Of a stretch of 45,745 nt of DNA, positions 18,940 through 28,620 are shown one piece after another; position 1 is the stretch's first letter, and every line of letters starts with the position of its first letter. Under the pieces are notes generated by a model. The model had not been told where the DNA came from, made no database searches, and worked only from the letters and a program-made list of their open reading frames with translations. The position numbers and the translations under genes are program-made. This DNA comes from an uncultured Saccharophagus sp. (lineage in GTDB: Bacteria; Pseudomonadota; Gammaproteobacteria; Pseudomonadales; Cellvibrionaceae): assembly GCA_937920545.1 (NCBI GenBank), contig CAKZUG010000058.1, positions 1 to 45,745 of the forward strand, given 5' to 3'.

Positions 18940-20154
18940 TTAAGACTTGGCGTTCAAAAAATAATCCTGAAAATCACGTGTAAACAAACCAAACGTTCCA
19001 TTTTTCCATTCTTTTTTGACTAGAAAATGCTTAGGTACGCGCCCAGATTTAATATCGAGCAAGTTAACCTCTCTATATTTTGGCATTGGTTTTTTCTCTT
19101 TATCCAATACCACAAGCACAACCGGTAAATGCCGAGCCTTAGGGTTACACTCTATAACGATACCCACATAGCCGGCGCTTAATTCAACAATACATCCTGC
19201 AGGGTACAAGCCAATCGTTTTAATAAACTCCAATGCCAGCTCATCATCAAATTGCGTACCGCGATTATCGTAAATAATCTTTAGGGCTTCGGTTGTAGTT
19301 TTGGCTTTATCATAAACTCTATCGGCAGTCATAGCATCATAAGCATCTACAATGGTAATAATACGCGTTATTCTAGAAATATTCTGCGCTTTAAGCTTAC
19401 GGGGATAACCTGTGCCATCTAAACGCTCATGATGGCAATAAGCCGAATCAATCACACCGTGCATTAAATCCGGAGTCGACATCAGTAAGTTACGACCGTG
19501 TACCGTATGCGAACGCATCATTTTCATTTCTTTATCCGTCAGCGCTTCAGGCTTATTGATAATGTCCAGAGGGACACGCATTTTACCCACATCATGAAGC
19601 AAACCACATAAACCAATCTGCTCTAACTCCTGCCTATCGAAGCCCAAGTGACGACCAAACGCAATAGCCAGAATCGATACATTTAAGCAGTGTTCGGCGG
19701 TATACTCTTGCGACTCACGTATTCTTGCCATCCAAAGTAACGCATCAGGGTGGCGAATAATAGAATCAACACACTGCTTAACGGTGGCTCTCGCATTTTG
19801 CGTATTAATGGCATTGCCGAATCGGATATTATTGAGCATACTTTTTGACTCTATACGCGCAGCACTGAACGCACGCACCATTGAGCGGTGTTCTTTATAA
19901 ATTGACGTTTGCGTTTGAGGCGTCTCTCTTCGGCTTGCACGTATCACGGCTGAATCAAAAGAATGGCGCTGCGCCTTTTTGGTTTCATCTACCCATAGGT
20001 ATTCGCAAAATTCAGCCACAACATCTATATCGTCCCTGTCTTCAACCACAAAACCTTGTAGCAAAAATGGCGTATCTAACCAATCTCGATCGAGTTTGGT
20101 AATAAACATACCCACGCGCAACTCATCAATATGGATTTTTTTAGGTTCTGCCAT
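18940..20154 (-). CDS. HD-GYP cyclic-di-GMP phosphodiesterase with DUF3391
   Basis: A 404-residue protein predicted to hydrolyse cyclic di-GMP to GMP. Residues ~1-135 are a DUF3391 domain (KIHIDELRVGMFITKLDRDW). The HD-GYP domain follows, with LLHDVGKMRVP (His-Asp at 187-188), SHTVHG and HHERLDGTGYP (241-251), and the metal-binding DAYDAMTADR. All catalytic signatures are intact. No membrane segment is visible. ATG 20154 (MAEPKKIHID) is preferred to the upstream ATG 20196, whose extra residues are not domain-like. Monocistronic: holC converges on it, and the next minus-strand gene upstream is 78 bp away. Confidence 0.93.
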   Translation of the reverse strand: MAEPKKIHIDELRVGMFITKLDRDWLDTPFLLQGFVVEDRDDIDVVAEFCEYLWVDETKKAQRHSFDSAVIRASRRETPQTQTSIYKEHRSMVRAFSAARIESKSMLNNIRFGNAINTQNARATVKQCVDSIIRHPDALLWMARIRESQEYTAEHCLNVSILAIAFGRHLGFDRQELEQIGLCGLLHDVGKMRVPLDIINKPEALTDKEMKMMRSHTVHGRNLLMSTPDLMHGVIDSAYCHHERLDGTGYPRKLKAQNISRITRIITIVDAYDAMTADRVYDKAKTTTEALKIIYDNRGTQFDDELALEFIKTIGLYPAGCIVELSAGYVGIVIECNPKARHLPVVLVVLDKEKKPMPKYREVNLLDIKSGRVPKHFLVKKEWKNGTFGLFTRDFQDYFLNAKS

Positions 20155-20232
20155 TAAGTACTCATACCTTATATAACGGATACGGATAAAACACATTGCC
20201 CATAAATATCCGCAATGCAGTAACTATAGTGC

Positions 20233-21429
20233 CTACTCGAGTAGCTTACCTACTGAGGACACAAAATAATTGATGTTCTCTGGGGTTAAACCCGCCATAT
20301 TCATGCGGCTAGAACCCACCATATAAACACCACTGTTGACGGCAAGTAGCTCTATTTGCGCAGGTGCAAGCCCTAAAAAAGAAAACATACCTTTACCCGT
20401 CGATAAATGATCCATCGCACCGCCAAAACCCTGTTTATCAAACTGCTCAACCACATGAGTACGCACATCTAAAATCCGAGCGCGCATGGCAACAAGTTCA
20501 TCGTGCCACAGGGTATACAAAGCATCATCGGATAAAATCTTTTCCACTACCATTGCGCCATGCGAGGGCGGCATAGAATAGATTCCACGCACAATGGTTT
20601 GAATATGACTTTCTAGAATACCTTTTGATTGCGCGTTTTTAGATAACACCGCAACAGCGCCTACACGTTCACGGTATAACCCGAAATTCTTTGAACAGCT
20701 ATAAACAAAAATCAACTCATCGACATGTTCACACAAATAACGTAGACCATAAGCATCTTCATCTAAACCATCACCAAAACCCTGATAAGCAGAATCGACA
20801 AAAGGAATTAACCCCTGCTCCTGACAAACCTGCGCGACCTCTCGCCATTGCTCTTTCGACAAATCCGCACCGCTTGGATTATGGCAACTCCCGTGTAATA
20901 GAATAATATCGCCACGTTGAGTACTGTCGCGTAAAAATGCCATCATGGCGTCAAAACGCACACCATGATTGTGATTATCGTAGTAAGGATATATACCTAA
21001 TGTTAAGCCAGCATCACCCAGCAATGGCATATGATTACCCCAGGTCGGATCACTGACCCATATTTTCGCATCGGGCTGAGTGCGCTTAATTAGCTCAGCA
21101 GCAACACGAAGCGCACCACACCCCCCAGGGGTTTGCATTAATACACAACGCTCATGCAAAGCGTTATATAGCGGTTTACCTAAAATAAGCGACGACAACA
21201 GGTGATTAAATTGTTGATTACCCTGAGGGCCGACATAGGATTTAGTTAATTCATGCTCTAAAATAAGCGTTTCGGCTTGTTTAACCGCTTGCATCACAGG
21301 CGTTGCACCTTCGGCATTACGATAAACGCCCACGCCCAAATCAATTTTATCAGCACGGCTGTCTTCACTAAAACGCTTCATCAAGCCTAAGATTGGGTCA
21401 TTAGGTAAAAGGGTGAGCTGTTCAAACAT
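20233..21429 (-). CDS. Aromatic/aspartate aminotransferase (class I, PLP)
   Basis: A 398-residue fold-type I aminotransferase of the AspC/TyrB group. MFEQLTLLPNDPILGLMKRF and DLGVGVYRNAEGATPVMQAV are typical N-terminal motifs, WVSDPTWGNH and HGSCHNPSGADL lie around the cofactor, and VYSCSKNFGLYRERVGAV holds the PLP-binding Lys. It exchanges amino groups between aromatic or acidic amino acids and 2-oxoglutarate. Sequence alone does not settle whether TyrB or AspC is the better name. An Lrp/AsnC regulator is encoded divergently at 21665, so local control is likely. Confidence 0.92.
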   Translation of the reverse strand: MFEQLTLLPNDPILGLMKRFSEDSRADKIDLGVGVYRNAEGATPVMQAVKQAETLILEHELTKSYVGPQGNQQFNHLLSSLILGKPLYNALHERCVLMQTPGGCGALRVAAELIKRTQPDAKIWVSDPTWGNHMPLLGDAGLTLGIYPYYDNHNHGVRFDAMMAFLRDSTQRGDIILLHGSCHNPSGADLSKEQWREVAQVCQEQGLIPFVDSAYQGFGDGLDEDAYGLRYLCEHVDELIFVYSCSKNFGLYRERVGAVAVLSKNAQSKGILESHIQTIVRGIYSMPPSHGAMVVEKILSDDALYTLWHDELVAMRARILDVRTHVVEQFDKQGFGGAMDHLSTGKGMFSFLGLAPAQIELLAVNSGVYMVGSSRMNMAGLTPENINYFVSSVGKLLE

Positions 21430-21664
21430 AAATATAACTCTCTATAACAAAGTAAATAGACAAAAACTAACGATTAAAGATACCCTTTGTTATACCAATT
21501 GGCATCCACATTTGCGAGCAAATCGACATTTATACAGCGAATAATATGCGTTTTCCTTTATCATGACAGCTTATATACCATTCATATAACGGCTCAGCGG
21601 CCAAAGCGCCCTACCAAGGGTGACATAAATCAATACGACTTAACTGACTATAAGGACACATACA

Positions 21665-22120
21665 TTGCTGGATACGTTTGACCAAAACATACTTAGGGCG
21701 CTACAAGTCAATGCCGACATATCTATGAATGAGCTCGGCGACAAAGTCGGGCTATCTCATACGCCTTGCTGGCGTCGTGTTAAAAAATTACAAGATGACG
21801 GTTATATTACAAAACGAGTGGCACTGCTTAACCCTGAGAAAATAAATTTAAATGTAAATATTCATGCGTATATTACGATTAAAAAGCACGATGAGGTGTC
21901 ATTATTGGCATTTGAAGCCTCGGTACAAGAAGTAGAAGAAATAGTCGAATGTTATTCAGTAACAGGGGATAAGGATTATCTGCTGCGCATTGTGGCACGC
22001 AATGTCGATCACTATGAAAAACTACTTAAAACCACATTGGTACATTTACCCAACGTGGCGTCGGTTAACTCGGCATTTGCGTTAAAACAAATAAAATACA
22101 CAACTGCACTGCCTATTTAA
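21665..22120 (+). CDS. Lrp/AsnC family transcriptional regulator
   Basis: A 151-residue feast/famine regulator: an N-terminal helix-turn-helix (LDTFDQNILRALQVNADISM, LSHTPCWRRVKKLQDDGYI) and a C-terminal RAM ligand-binding domain (VEEIVECYSVTGDKDYLLRIV). The start is TTG 21665, ten bases after a TAAGGA ribosome binding site; no in-frame ATG precedes the helix-turn-helix. Its divergence from the aminotransferase suggests it controls that gene and itself in response to an amino acid. The 235-bp interval is the likely binding region. Confidence 0.93.
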   Translation: MLDTFDQNILRALQVNADISMNELGDKVGLSHTPCWRRVKKLQDDGYITKRVALLNPEKINLNVNIHAYITIKKHDEVSLLAFEASVQEVEEIVECYSVTGDKDYLLRIVARNVDHYEKLLKTTLVHLPNVASVNSAFALKQIKYTTALPI

Positions 22121-22317
22121 CCCTATAACATCTAAGTAAAAGTACCTCAACACCCTTAATAAATCATTAAACGCTCGAGAGGTTTTCAGCTAAGCCGATT
22201 GAGCCATAAATGTAAATCTGTTACATTGCGGGCAATCTCCAATGGGCTATTTTTTGTACGCTGGTTATAACCTGCTAGCACGGCCTACTCCCATCCACCT
22301 CTTATGTAAGTTACTGC

Positions 22318-23883
22318 ATGTTTAATTTAATTTATCGTACACCTAACAATCTCAAAAACGATCTTCTCTCGGGTATTACTGTTGCTTTGGCACTTGTGCC
22401 CGAAGCCGTAGCCTTTGCCTTTGTGGCGGGCCTAGAACCTATGGTGGGCTTATACGCTGCGTTTATGATGGGGTTAATAACCTCTGTTATTGGCGGCAGG
22501 CCCGGTATGATTTCGGGCGCAACAGGCGCAACGGCTGTTGTGATGGTAGGTATTGTCACACTACACGGGCCACAGTATTTATTTGCCGCCGTATTGCTTG
22601 CTGGCTTTATACAAATAGCGGCCGGTATTTTTAAGTTGGGTAAATATATCCGTATGGTGCCTCATCCCGTTATGCTCGGTTTTGTTAACGGCTTAGCCAT
22701 TGTGATCTTTTTAGCACAACTCGGACAGTTTAAAGTGGTTAACGACGCAGGCGAAAGCGTCTGGATGCAAGGCGAAGCCATGTACACCATGCTAGGGCTT
22801 ATAGCGCTGACCATGGCGATTATTCACTTTTTACCCAAACTCACCAAAGCAGTGCCCTCATCATTAGTGGCGATTGCCGTCATTACCGTGCTTGTTCAAT
22901 TTGTAGGTATCGACTCGCGTACCGTGATTGATTTTGTACGTGACATGCTCCCAGCCGAGCAAGCTGCAACAGCTACACTACAAGGCAAATTACCGCATTT
23001 TAATTTCCCCGATGTGCCCTTCACGCTTGAAACGCTTTACATCATTTTACCCATCGCCATTATTTTAGCGTCAGTCGGCCTTATTGAATCACTTCTTACG
23101 CTTACGCTTATCGACGAACTAACGGGAACGCGTGGCCGTGGCAACCAAGAATGTATCGGCCAAGGTGTAGCAAATAGTGTAAATGGTGTATTTGGTGGTA
23201 TGGGCGGTTGCGCCATGATTGGCCAAAGCATGATTAACATTAACTCGGGTGGCCGTGGCCGCTTATCGGGTATTACCGCCGCACTGGTATTATTAGGCTT
23301 TATTTTATTTGGTGCCGCTTTAATTGAAATTATTCCACTGGCCGCATTAGTGGGTGTGAGGTTTATGGTGGTATTGGGCACATTTGAGTGGTCATCACTG
23401 CGTATTATTCGTAAAATTCCCGCATCAGATGCCATTATTATTGTTCTGGTTTCAGGCGTTACGGTTTTTGCTGACTTAGCCATTGCCGTGGTCGTCGGTG
23501 TGATTGTATCGGCACTGGTTTTTGCCTGGAAGCATGCTCAGCATATTCATGCGCAAGAAAGCATTGATGAGCAAGGTCGTAAGATTTATGCCATTCGTGG
23601 CCCACTATTTTTTGGCTCGGCGGCTAACTTCAAAGAAATGTTTATACCTGAAAACGACCCAGATCACGTTGTACTGGAGTTTCAACGCAGCAAGATTAGC
23701 GACCATTCAGGTATTGAAGCATTAGACGGGTTAGCGACTAAATATCAAAAACTGGGCAAAACATTGCATATTCGCCATCTCAGCCCAGACTGCGTACAAC
23801 TGCTCGAAAAAGCAGGCAGTATGTGCGAAGTTAATGTATTAGAAGACCCAAACTACCAAGTTGCATCTGATAAGCTAGGTTAA
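22318..23883 (+). CDS. SulP family anion transporter with STAS domain
   Basis: A 521-residue SLC26/SulP protein. About 10-12 hydrophobic helices occupy residues ~10-410, with the family signature [20 protein letters not shown] near the start and [20 protein letters not shown] in the middle. The C-terminal ~430-515 form a cytoplasmic STAS domain ([20 protein letters not shown]). Substrates of the family include sulfate, bicarbonate and dicarboxylates. Sequence does not settle which; bicarbonate would fit the cyanase at 27439, which consumes it, but this is speculation. Monocistronic by spacing. Confidence 0.93.
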   Translation: MFNLIYRTPNNLKNDLLSGITVALALVPEAVAFAFVAGLEPMVGLYAAFMMGLITSVIGGRPGMISGATGATAVVMVGIVTLHGPQYLFAAVLLAGFIQIAAGIFKLGKYIRMVPHPVMLGFVNGLAIVIFLAQLGQFKVVNDAGESVWMQGEAMYTMLGLIALTMAIIHFLPKLTKAVPSSLVAIAVITVLVQFVGIDSRTVIDFVRDMLPAEQAATATLQGKLPHFNFPDVPFTLETLYIILPIAIILASVGLIESLLTLTLIDELTGTRGRGNQECIGQGVANSVNGVFGGMGGCAMIGQSMININSGGRGRLSGITAALVLLGFILFGAALIEIIPLAALVGVRFMVVLGTFEWSSLRIIRKIPASDAIIIVLVSGVTVFADLAIAVVVGVIVSALVFAWKHAQHIHAQESIDEQGRKIYAIRGPLFFGSAANFKEMFIPENDPDHVVLEFQRSKISDHSGIEALDGLATKYQKLGKTLHIRHLSPDCVQLLEKAGSMCEVNVLEDPNYQVASDKLG

Positions 23884-23927
23884 ACTTGATACAGTAAAGA
23901 TACAGCAACCAAAAACAGCAACCAAAA

Positions 23928-23953
23928 AAGGTGCCTTCATTACGAGGCACCTT
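23928..23953 (-). terminator. Hairpin terminator after the SulP gene
   Basis: A perfect 9-bp stem AAGGTGCCT / AGGCACCTT with an eight-base loop. The T-run (TTTTTT) is on the minus strand, while the plus strand, which carries the upstream gene, ends in CTATGCTT. It is placed to end SulP transcription but is better shaped for minus-strand transcripts. Confidence 0.6.
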
Positions 23954-24445
23954 CTATGCTTCGGTCTTATCTTGGTATTTCTCGTGTGAACACGATAAAA
24001 AATAGCCGTATTTGATAAAAAGAAAAACTCAAACCCCACCCTACCTTTTGCTATGTATAACCGGTCAAAGCACATCACTGACAGCGCACCAAGTGAACGC
24101 ACCCAAAAAATATAACGCTATGTTTTAGAGCAATATAGATTATCTATAACAAACATAGACCAATTAAGAATAAGCATTCTCACATTACCCTCTAATAAAT
24201 ATTACCGCTTCACCCTTTCGATAGCCATGTGCCCTATTACTCGAATAACAACGCGTTCTTACTCTTAGTTTATAAGCCCTGGCGCGTGATTCTTTTGTAT
24301 TTTAAATACGTTTTTACACACGGTTAAGCTTATGAATAACCGCTGTTATTAATTACCCATTCGACAAAAAATTATAACTGGTCTAACAATTGCTAATAAG
24401 CCTATATCAGTACATAACATCCATCATTACACATTAGGAAAAACC
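23954..24445. other. Intergenic region upstream of the formate/nitrite channel
   Basis: About 490 bp without a convincing gene. The 75-codon minus-strand frame across 23875-24102 overlaps the terminator and looks like chance. The region presumably contains the FNT promoter; no FNR, NarL or sigma-54 consensus was found by eye. AGGAAAAACC precedes ATG 24446. Confidence 0.5.
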
Positions 24446-25279
24446 ATGGCTTATATAGAACCCAGCGAATTCGTCAGCAAAATGGTCGACAACGGCGAAC
24501 AAAAAATATTTATGTCTACCAAAGACACACTTGTGCGTGCATTTATGGCAGGTGCTATTCTAGGTCTTGCGGCATTCTTTGCCATTAGTGTGATTGTTTA
24601 TACAGGTAATTTATTAATTGGTTCGTTACTCTTTCCTGTCGGCTTTATTATGTTGTACCTAATGAAGTTTGATTTATTAACGGGCGTATTTACACTTGTA
24701 CCACTCGCCGTATTAGATAAACGATCAGGCTGTACCGTTGATCAAATGTTGCGTAATTGGGGGTTGGTATTTGTTGGTAACTTTGCTGGCGCAATGACTG
24801 TTGCTTTTTTTGCATCGTTTATTTTAACCTATGGCTACAATGTTGATGGTGGCGCACTCGCAGCAAAAGTAAGCAGTATTGGTGAATCACGTACCGTGGG
24901 TTATCAAGAGCATGGATTTGCTGGCTGGATGACTATTTTTATCCGTGGCATGCTGTGTAACTGGATGGTATCAATGGGTGTTGTTGGCGCAATGATTTCT
25001 ACATCGGCGAGCAGCAAAATTATGGCAATGTGGATGCCTGTTATGCTGTTCTTCTTCATGGGTTTTGAGCATTCAATTGTTAACATGTTTTTATTCCCAT
25101 TCTCTATGATTATGGGTGGTGACTTTACAGTAGCCGATTACCTTATCTGGAACGAAATACCCACAGTACTGGGTAACTTGGTTGGCGGTCTACTACTAGT
25201 TGGCTTACCCTTATATTGGACACATGTACGCACTAATCCAGCACGTAAAATCAAATCATCAAAATCACAAATTGTATAA
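24446..25279 (+). CDS. Formate/nitrite transporter family channel
   Basis: A 277-residue FNT channel with six transmembrane helices and the broken-helix motifs of the family. FEHSIVNMF carries the central pore His209, and NLLIGSLLFPVGFIMLYLM and RGMLCNWMVSMGV are typical. FNT proteins form pentamers that pass small monovalent anions (formate, nitrite, hydrosulfide). With a Ser/Thr kinase/phosphatase next to it and nitrate-assimilation genes 10 kb downstream, nitrite is a sensible substrate. A terminator follows at 25317. Confidence 0.93.
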   Translation: MAYIEPSEFVSKMVDNGEQKIFMSTKDTLVRAFMAGAILGLAAFFAISVIVYTGNLLIGSLLFPVGFIMLYLMKFDLLTGVFTLVPLAVLDKRSGCTVDQMLRNWGLVFVGNFAGAMTVAFFASFILTYGYNVDGGALAAKVSSIGESRTVGYQEHGFAGWMTIFIRGMLCNWMVSMGVVGAMISTSASSKIMAMWMPVMLFFFMGFEHSIVNMFLFPFSMIMGGDFTVADYLIWNEIPTVLGNLVGGLLLVGLPLYWTHVRTNPARKIKSSKSQIV

Positions 25280-25316
25280 TGTAATAACACGATAAATGTG
25301 AGCACCAGTAATATTG

Positions 25317-25342
25317 AAACCCCTCTTTAGAGGGGTTTTTTG
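25317..25342 (+). terminator. Rho-independent terminator after the FNT gene
   Basis: AAACCCCTCT pairs with AGAGGGGTTT around a minimal loop and is followed by TTTTGTTTTTC. It lies 37 bp after the FNT stop, so the kinase gene at 25371 has its own promoter or depends on readthrough. Confidence 0.9.
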
Positions 25343-25370
25343 TTTTTCAATCAAAAAAATTAAAAAACGT

Positions 25371-27113
25371 ATGGATAACACCGATATGACTGAAAAAAAA
25401 TTGCGTGTCTCTATAGGTCAATACTCGAACGCGGGTAAAAAAGAGATTAACCAAGATTACGTTAGCGCATTTATCCCTCAGGATAACCAACTTTACTCAA
25501 AAGGCATTGCTGTCGCTATTGCCGATGGCATTAGTAGCAGTACCGTTAGTCAAATAGCGAGTCAAACAGCCGTAAACAGCTTTATTGAAGATTACTACTG
25601 CACATCCGCTGCGTGGTCAGTTAAAAAATCGTGTCAACAAGTATTAAATGCAACCAACTCTTGGCTTTATGCACAAACCCAACAAAGTGATTTTCGGTTT
25701 AATAAAGATAAAGGGTATGTGTGTACATTTAGCGCGGTGGTGTTTAAATCTCAGGCTGCGCATATTTTTCACAGTGGTGATTCGCGTGTATATAAGCTAC
25801 ACGGTAATACACTCGAGCAGCTCACCGTTGATCATCGTCGTCATATTTCTGAAACAGAAAGTTATTTAACGCGAGGGTTAGGTATACATCAGCATTTAGA
25901 AGCCGATTATATTAATACTCCCATGATGGTTGATGATATTTTTGTACTCGCAACCGACGGTGTATATGAATTTATTGACCACCAGACACTGACATCACTT
26001 CTAATTAACGCCAATAAAACACAGAGTTTAGATACACTCTCGAAGCAGATTACCCAAGAAGCAATGAACAATGGCAGCGATGATAACCTCACCGTACAGT
26101 GCATAAAAATCGAGCACTTAAGCCTACAAACTATTAATGAAATACACGATAATCTTACCCTCTTACCTGCGAAAAAAATAACAGTAGGTGATACTGTTGA
26201 TGGGTTTGAAATATTGCGTTCGTTATATGTGAGTAGCCGAAGCCATGTTTTTTTAGCACGCCAAATTAACCATAATACGCACGTTGTTATTAAAACACCC
26301 TCCGCTGAAATGCGAGAAAACCAAGCACATTTAGAAAGCTTTATTTTAGAAGATTGGATAACAAAGCGTATTAATAACGACCACGTTATTAAAGCGATAC
26401 AAACAAATCAGAAACCAACTTTTTTGTATACCGTCACCGAATATTTAGACGGTGTAACATTAGCGCAATGGATGCGCGATAACCCGCAACCAGATTTAGA
26501 TACCGTACGCTCAATCGTTACACAAATAGCAAAAGGTCTGCAGGCCATGCATAGGCAAGAAATGGTACACCAAGACCTCCGGCCCAATAACATTATGATT
26601 GACGAAGTAGGCACTGTAAAAATAATTGATTTAGGCTCTGCATTTGTTGCGGGTGTTGAAGATATTAATATAGAAAAAGAAGACGCTGCATTTTTTACTG
26701 CACAATATGCCGCACCTGAATACTTCATCGGGGAAGCAGGCACACATCAATCCGATATATTTTCTCTTGGGGTGCTCACCTACCAAATGTTGAGCGGAAA
26801 ATTACCTTACGGTAATAATATTGCTCAAAAAAACACAGTTAAAGCACAACAAAGTTTACACTATCGAACACTACTTACACCAAAATCTGTTATACCCGAA
26901 TGGGTGGATGGCTGCATTAAAAAAGCGTTACAATTACAACCACATAAGCGCTACGATGAATTATCGGAATTTATTTACGATTTAAAGCACCCCAATAAAA
27001 AGTTTAATACAGGCACCAAACGACCACTACTAGAAAGTCACCCCGTCTTTTTTTGGCAAGCCGTATCGGCAATATTAGCGGTATTGTTAGTTATTGCACT
27101 TATTAAAAAATAA
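25371..27113 (+). CDS. Bifunctional PP2C phosphatase / Ser-Thr protein kinase, membrane-anchored
   Basis: A 580-residue fusion. Residues ~12-245 are a PPM/PP2C phosphatase: QYSNAGKKEINQDYV (metal Asp29), IADGISSS (Asp52), HSGDSRVY, LATDGVYEF (Asp196) and a late DDNLTV. Residues ~265-530 are a Hanks-type kinase: VVIK (Lys308), HQDLRPNN (Asp402, Asn407; HRD is HQD) and IDLGSA (Asp420 in place of DFG), with a degenerate Gly loop. Residues ~555-577 are one C-terminal transmembrane helix, leaving both enzymes in the cytoplasm. The frame opens further upstream but that part lies in the FNT terminator, so ATG 25371 is chosen. In Pseudomonas a similar kinase gene (PA1782) lies in the nitrate-assimilation locus. 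Confidence 0.92.
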   Translation: MDNTDMTEKKLRVSIGQYSNAGKKEINQDYVSAFIPQDNQLYSKGIAVAIADGISSSTVSQIASQTAVNSFIEDYYCTSAAWSVKKSCQQVLNATNSWLYAQTQQSDFRFNKDKGYVCTFSAVVFKSQAAHIFHSGDSRVYKLHGNTLEQLTVDHRRHISETESYLTRGLGIHQHLEADYINTPMMVDDIFVLATDGVYEFIDHQTLTSLLINANKTQSLDTLSKQITQEAMNNGSDDNLTVQCIKIEHLSLQTINEIHDNLTLLPAKKITVGDTVDGFEILRSLYVSSRSHVFLARQINHNTHVVIKTPSAEMRENQAHLESFILEDWITKRINNDHVIKAIQTNQKPTFLYTVTEYLDGVTLAQWMRDNPQPDLDTVRSIVTQIAKGLQAMHRQEMVHQDLRPNNIMIDEVGTVKIIDLGSAFVAGVEDINIEKEDAAFFTAQYAAPEYFIGEAGTHQSDIFSLGVLTYQMLSGKLPYGNNIAQKNTVKAQQSLHYRTLLTPKSVIPEWVDGCIKKALQLQPHKRYDELSEFIYDLKHPNKKFNTGTKRPLLESHPVFFWQAVSAILAVLLVIALIKK

Positions 27114-27157
27114 GCACCTCATACTTTTCATACCTTCTATTAACAAGACATAAAGAA

Positions 27158-27252
27158 AGAATATCCCTGGGTATGAGGCCGTCATAGGTAGCATGCCGAC
27201 GCAGAGCGTATAGGGACATATTTGCAGCGTGCCCCATACACAGGGGTATTCT
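27158..27252. repeat. Imperfect inverted repeat downstream of the kinase
   Basis: Arms AGAATATCCCTGGGTATG (27158-27175) and CATACACAGGGGTATTCT (27235-27252) pair at 16 of 18 positions and enclose 59 bases. CCTCATAC at 27117-27124 also pairs with GTATGAGG at 27171-27178. It looks like a REP/BIME-like or small mobile palindromic unit in the kinase-cynS interval. Confidence 0.6.
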
Positions 27253-27321
27253 TTTCAACTGTCCCAGTAGTAACTCATACCATACGCGCATAAAAAAATA
27301 TAATACCAACAAAATAAAATA

Positions 27322-27367
27322 AAATAAAAAACCCCAAATAACTTACGTTACTTGGGGTTTTTTATTT
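27322..27367. terminator. Bidirectional terminator between kinase gene and cynS
   Basis: A perfect 16-bp stem AAATAAAAAACCCCAA / TTGGGGTTTTTTATTT with a further inner TAAC/GTTA pairing. T-runs on both strands serve the convergent kinase gene and cynS. Confidence 0.95.
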
Positions 27368-27438
27368 TATGTATCAACGTATTCTAAGGACTAAATATCT
27401 ACTAAACATAGCCTTAACATAGCCTCAGGTTCCACTGA

Positions 27439-27879
27439 CTACCATGTTTTATATTTTAAAAATTTACCATTAAGTGTTAATAAAACACGATCACCCTTGG
27501 GATCTTCTATTTTATCTACATCCATTGTAAAGTCGATCGCACTCATGATGCCATCACCAAACTTTTCTTGAATCACTTCTTTTAACGTATCACCGTACAC
27601 ACCCACCACCTCATATAAACGGTAAACTAATGGATCTTGAGGCACAGCAAAATCCCACTTTTTAGTTGGGTACGACGTCAAGGCAGGTATTGCCTCAACG
27701 GGTAAGTCTAAAATATCACATAGTTTTTTAGCTGCATCAATAGGCATGCTGTTCATTCCTAAACAAGCCGATGTTACCCAAACAGTACCCATTTCCATTT
27801 TTTCAGCAATAGATTCCCATGTTAGGCTTTTTGCATTTTTGGCTAAAACAATCGCTTCAATTACGTCTTCTTTTTTCAT
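27439..27879 (-). CDS. cynS: Cyanate hydratase (cyanase)
   Basis: Cyanase converts cyanate and bicarbonate to ammonia and CO2 (via carbamate), both detoxifying cyanate and supplying nitrogen. The 146-residue protein has an N-terminal helical DNA-binding-like domain (WESIAEKMEMGTVWVTSACL) and the C-terminal catalytic part. The triad aligns as Arg87, Glu90 (YRLYEVVGVYG) and Ser113 (GIMSAIDF), equal to Arg96, Glu99 and Ser122 of E. coli. The enzyme is normally a decamer. No CynR regulator, CynT carbonic anhydrase or cyanate transporter is adjacent, so regulation is not visible. A MITE copy lies upstream at 28049. Confidence 0.96.
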   Translation of the reverse strand: MKKEDVIEAIVLAKNAKSLTWESIAEKMEMGTVWVTSACLGMNSMPIDAAKKLCDILDLPVEAIPALTSYPTKKWDFAVPQDPLVYRLYEVVGVYGDTLKEVIQEKFGDGIMSAIDFTMDVDKIEDPKGDRVLLTLNGKFLKYKTW

Positions 27880-28048
27880 TTTAAAACCTTTTTAGAGTGA
27901 ATGTATAAAAACCATATTAAGTTAATAATAAAATAGCAATTATTACGCCAAACATAAATGATAAGTAACATTAGAAGGGTTACTAGTGACCTATATTTAA
28001 TCTCACGAGTAGTTGAAGCCTTAGGCGGGTAAAAAAAGTTAAAGAAAT

Positions 28049-28334
28049 CTAGGGAACCTCTGATTAACCTCGCGGCATCTCTGGCTTTCAGAAAGTTTTT
28101 CTGTTTAGGCGGCTGAGGAAGGAGGGCTGGTTGCCCACCGAGCGAAGTCAACGCAGACAGGATTCCCTAGTATTGGTAAGATTTCTGAAAGCCCCAAAGG
28201 GCGCGACCTAGAGCAGTCACTTGCGTTGTTGTCATTTTTGCTAAGGGCTACAGCCATTAGCGGCAAAAGACGCCTAGCCATTAACCGCTCTAGGTCACGC
28301 AGAGACGCTACGAGGTTAATCAGAGGTTCCCTAG
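28049..28334 (-). mobile_element. MITE-like element, longest copy (M1)
   Basis: A 286-bp non-coding element bounded by CTAG on both sides with near-perfect terminal inverted repeats beginning GGAACCTCTGATTAACCTCG. Its reverse complement aligns with copies M3 and M4. The interior contains a second inverted pair CTTTCAGAAA / TTTCTGAAAG (around 28084 and 28182). CTAG flanks suggest a 4-bp YTAR-type target duplication as made by IS5-group transposases, which is an inference. It separates cynS from the TSP3 lipoprotein gene. Open frames across it are incidental. Confidence 0.85.
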
Positions 28335-28551
28335 AACATAACCAAAATAACAACACTAAAAACAACCGTTTACTCAATAAACCTCATAAAACATATGCAT
28401 GAGATTAAAACGAACACATAAAAGCTGTATGCAACTATTTAACGATACCCTGCCTATTATTTTATGCACATAAACAATACAGAAATTAAAAAAGCGAACT
28501 AAAATGATGCATACGTTTATGTGCGCTTTATTGATACTTTCACGACTTAAA
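28335..28551. other. Non-coding region between MITE M1 and lipoprotein terminator
   Basis: AT-rich, with no gene. It contains a perfect 10-bp inverted repeat GCACATAAAC (28466-28475) / GTTTATGTGC (28515-28524) separated by 39 bases. The right arm lies inside another small stem, AAAGCG...CGCTTT (28491-28529). Together with M1 and the terminator this makes the whole 27880-28620 interval non-coding. Confidence 0.6.
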
Positions 28552-28578
28552 CATAAGCCTTTATCAAAAAGGCTTATG
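28552..28578 (-). terminator. Terminator-like hairpin of the TSP3 lipoprotein gene
   Basis: A perfect 11-bp stem CATAAGCCTTT / AAAGGCTTATG with loop ATCAA, 43 bp beyond the stop codon of the minus-strand gene. The trailing T-run is short (TTTAAG). Confidence 0.65.
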
Positions 28579-28620
28579 AAAAATGGAGCTTATAAAAATT
28601 AAGGCGAATAAATTATCAAG

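Noticed and set aside
23875-24102. 75-codon minus-strand frame after the SulP gene
   Set aside because: It overlaps the SulP end and the terminator hairpin, has no ribosome binding site and no recognisable protein features.
27876-28377. Two ~90-codon frames on the minus strand between cynS and the lipoprotein gene
   Set aside because: They run through the inverted repeats of MITE M1 and have no protein-like composition.
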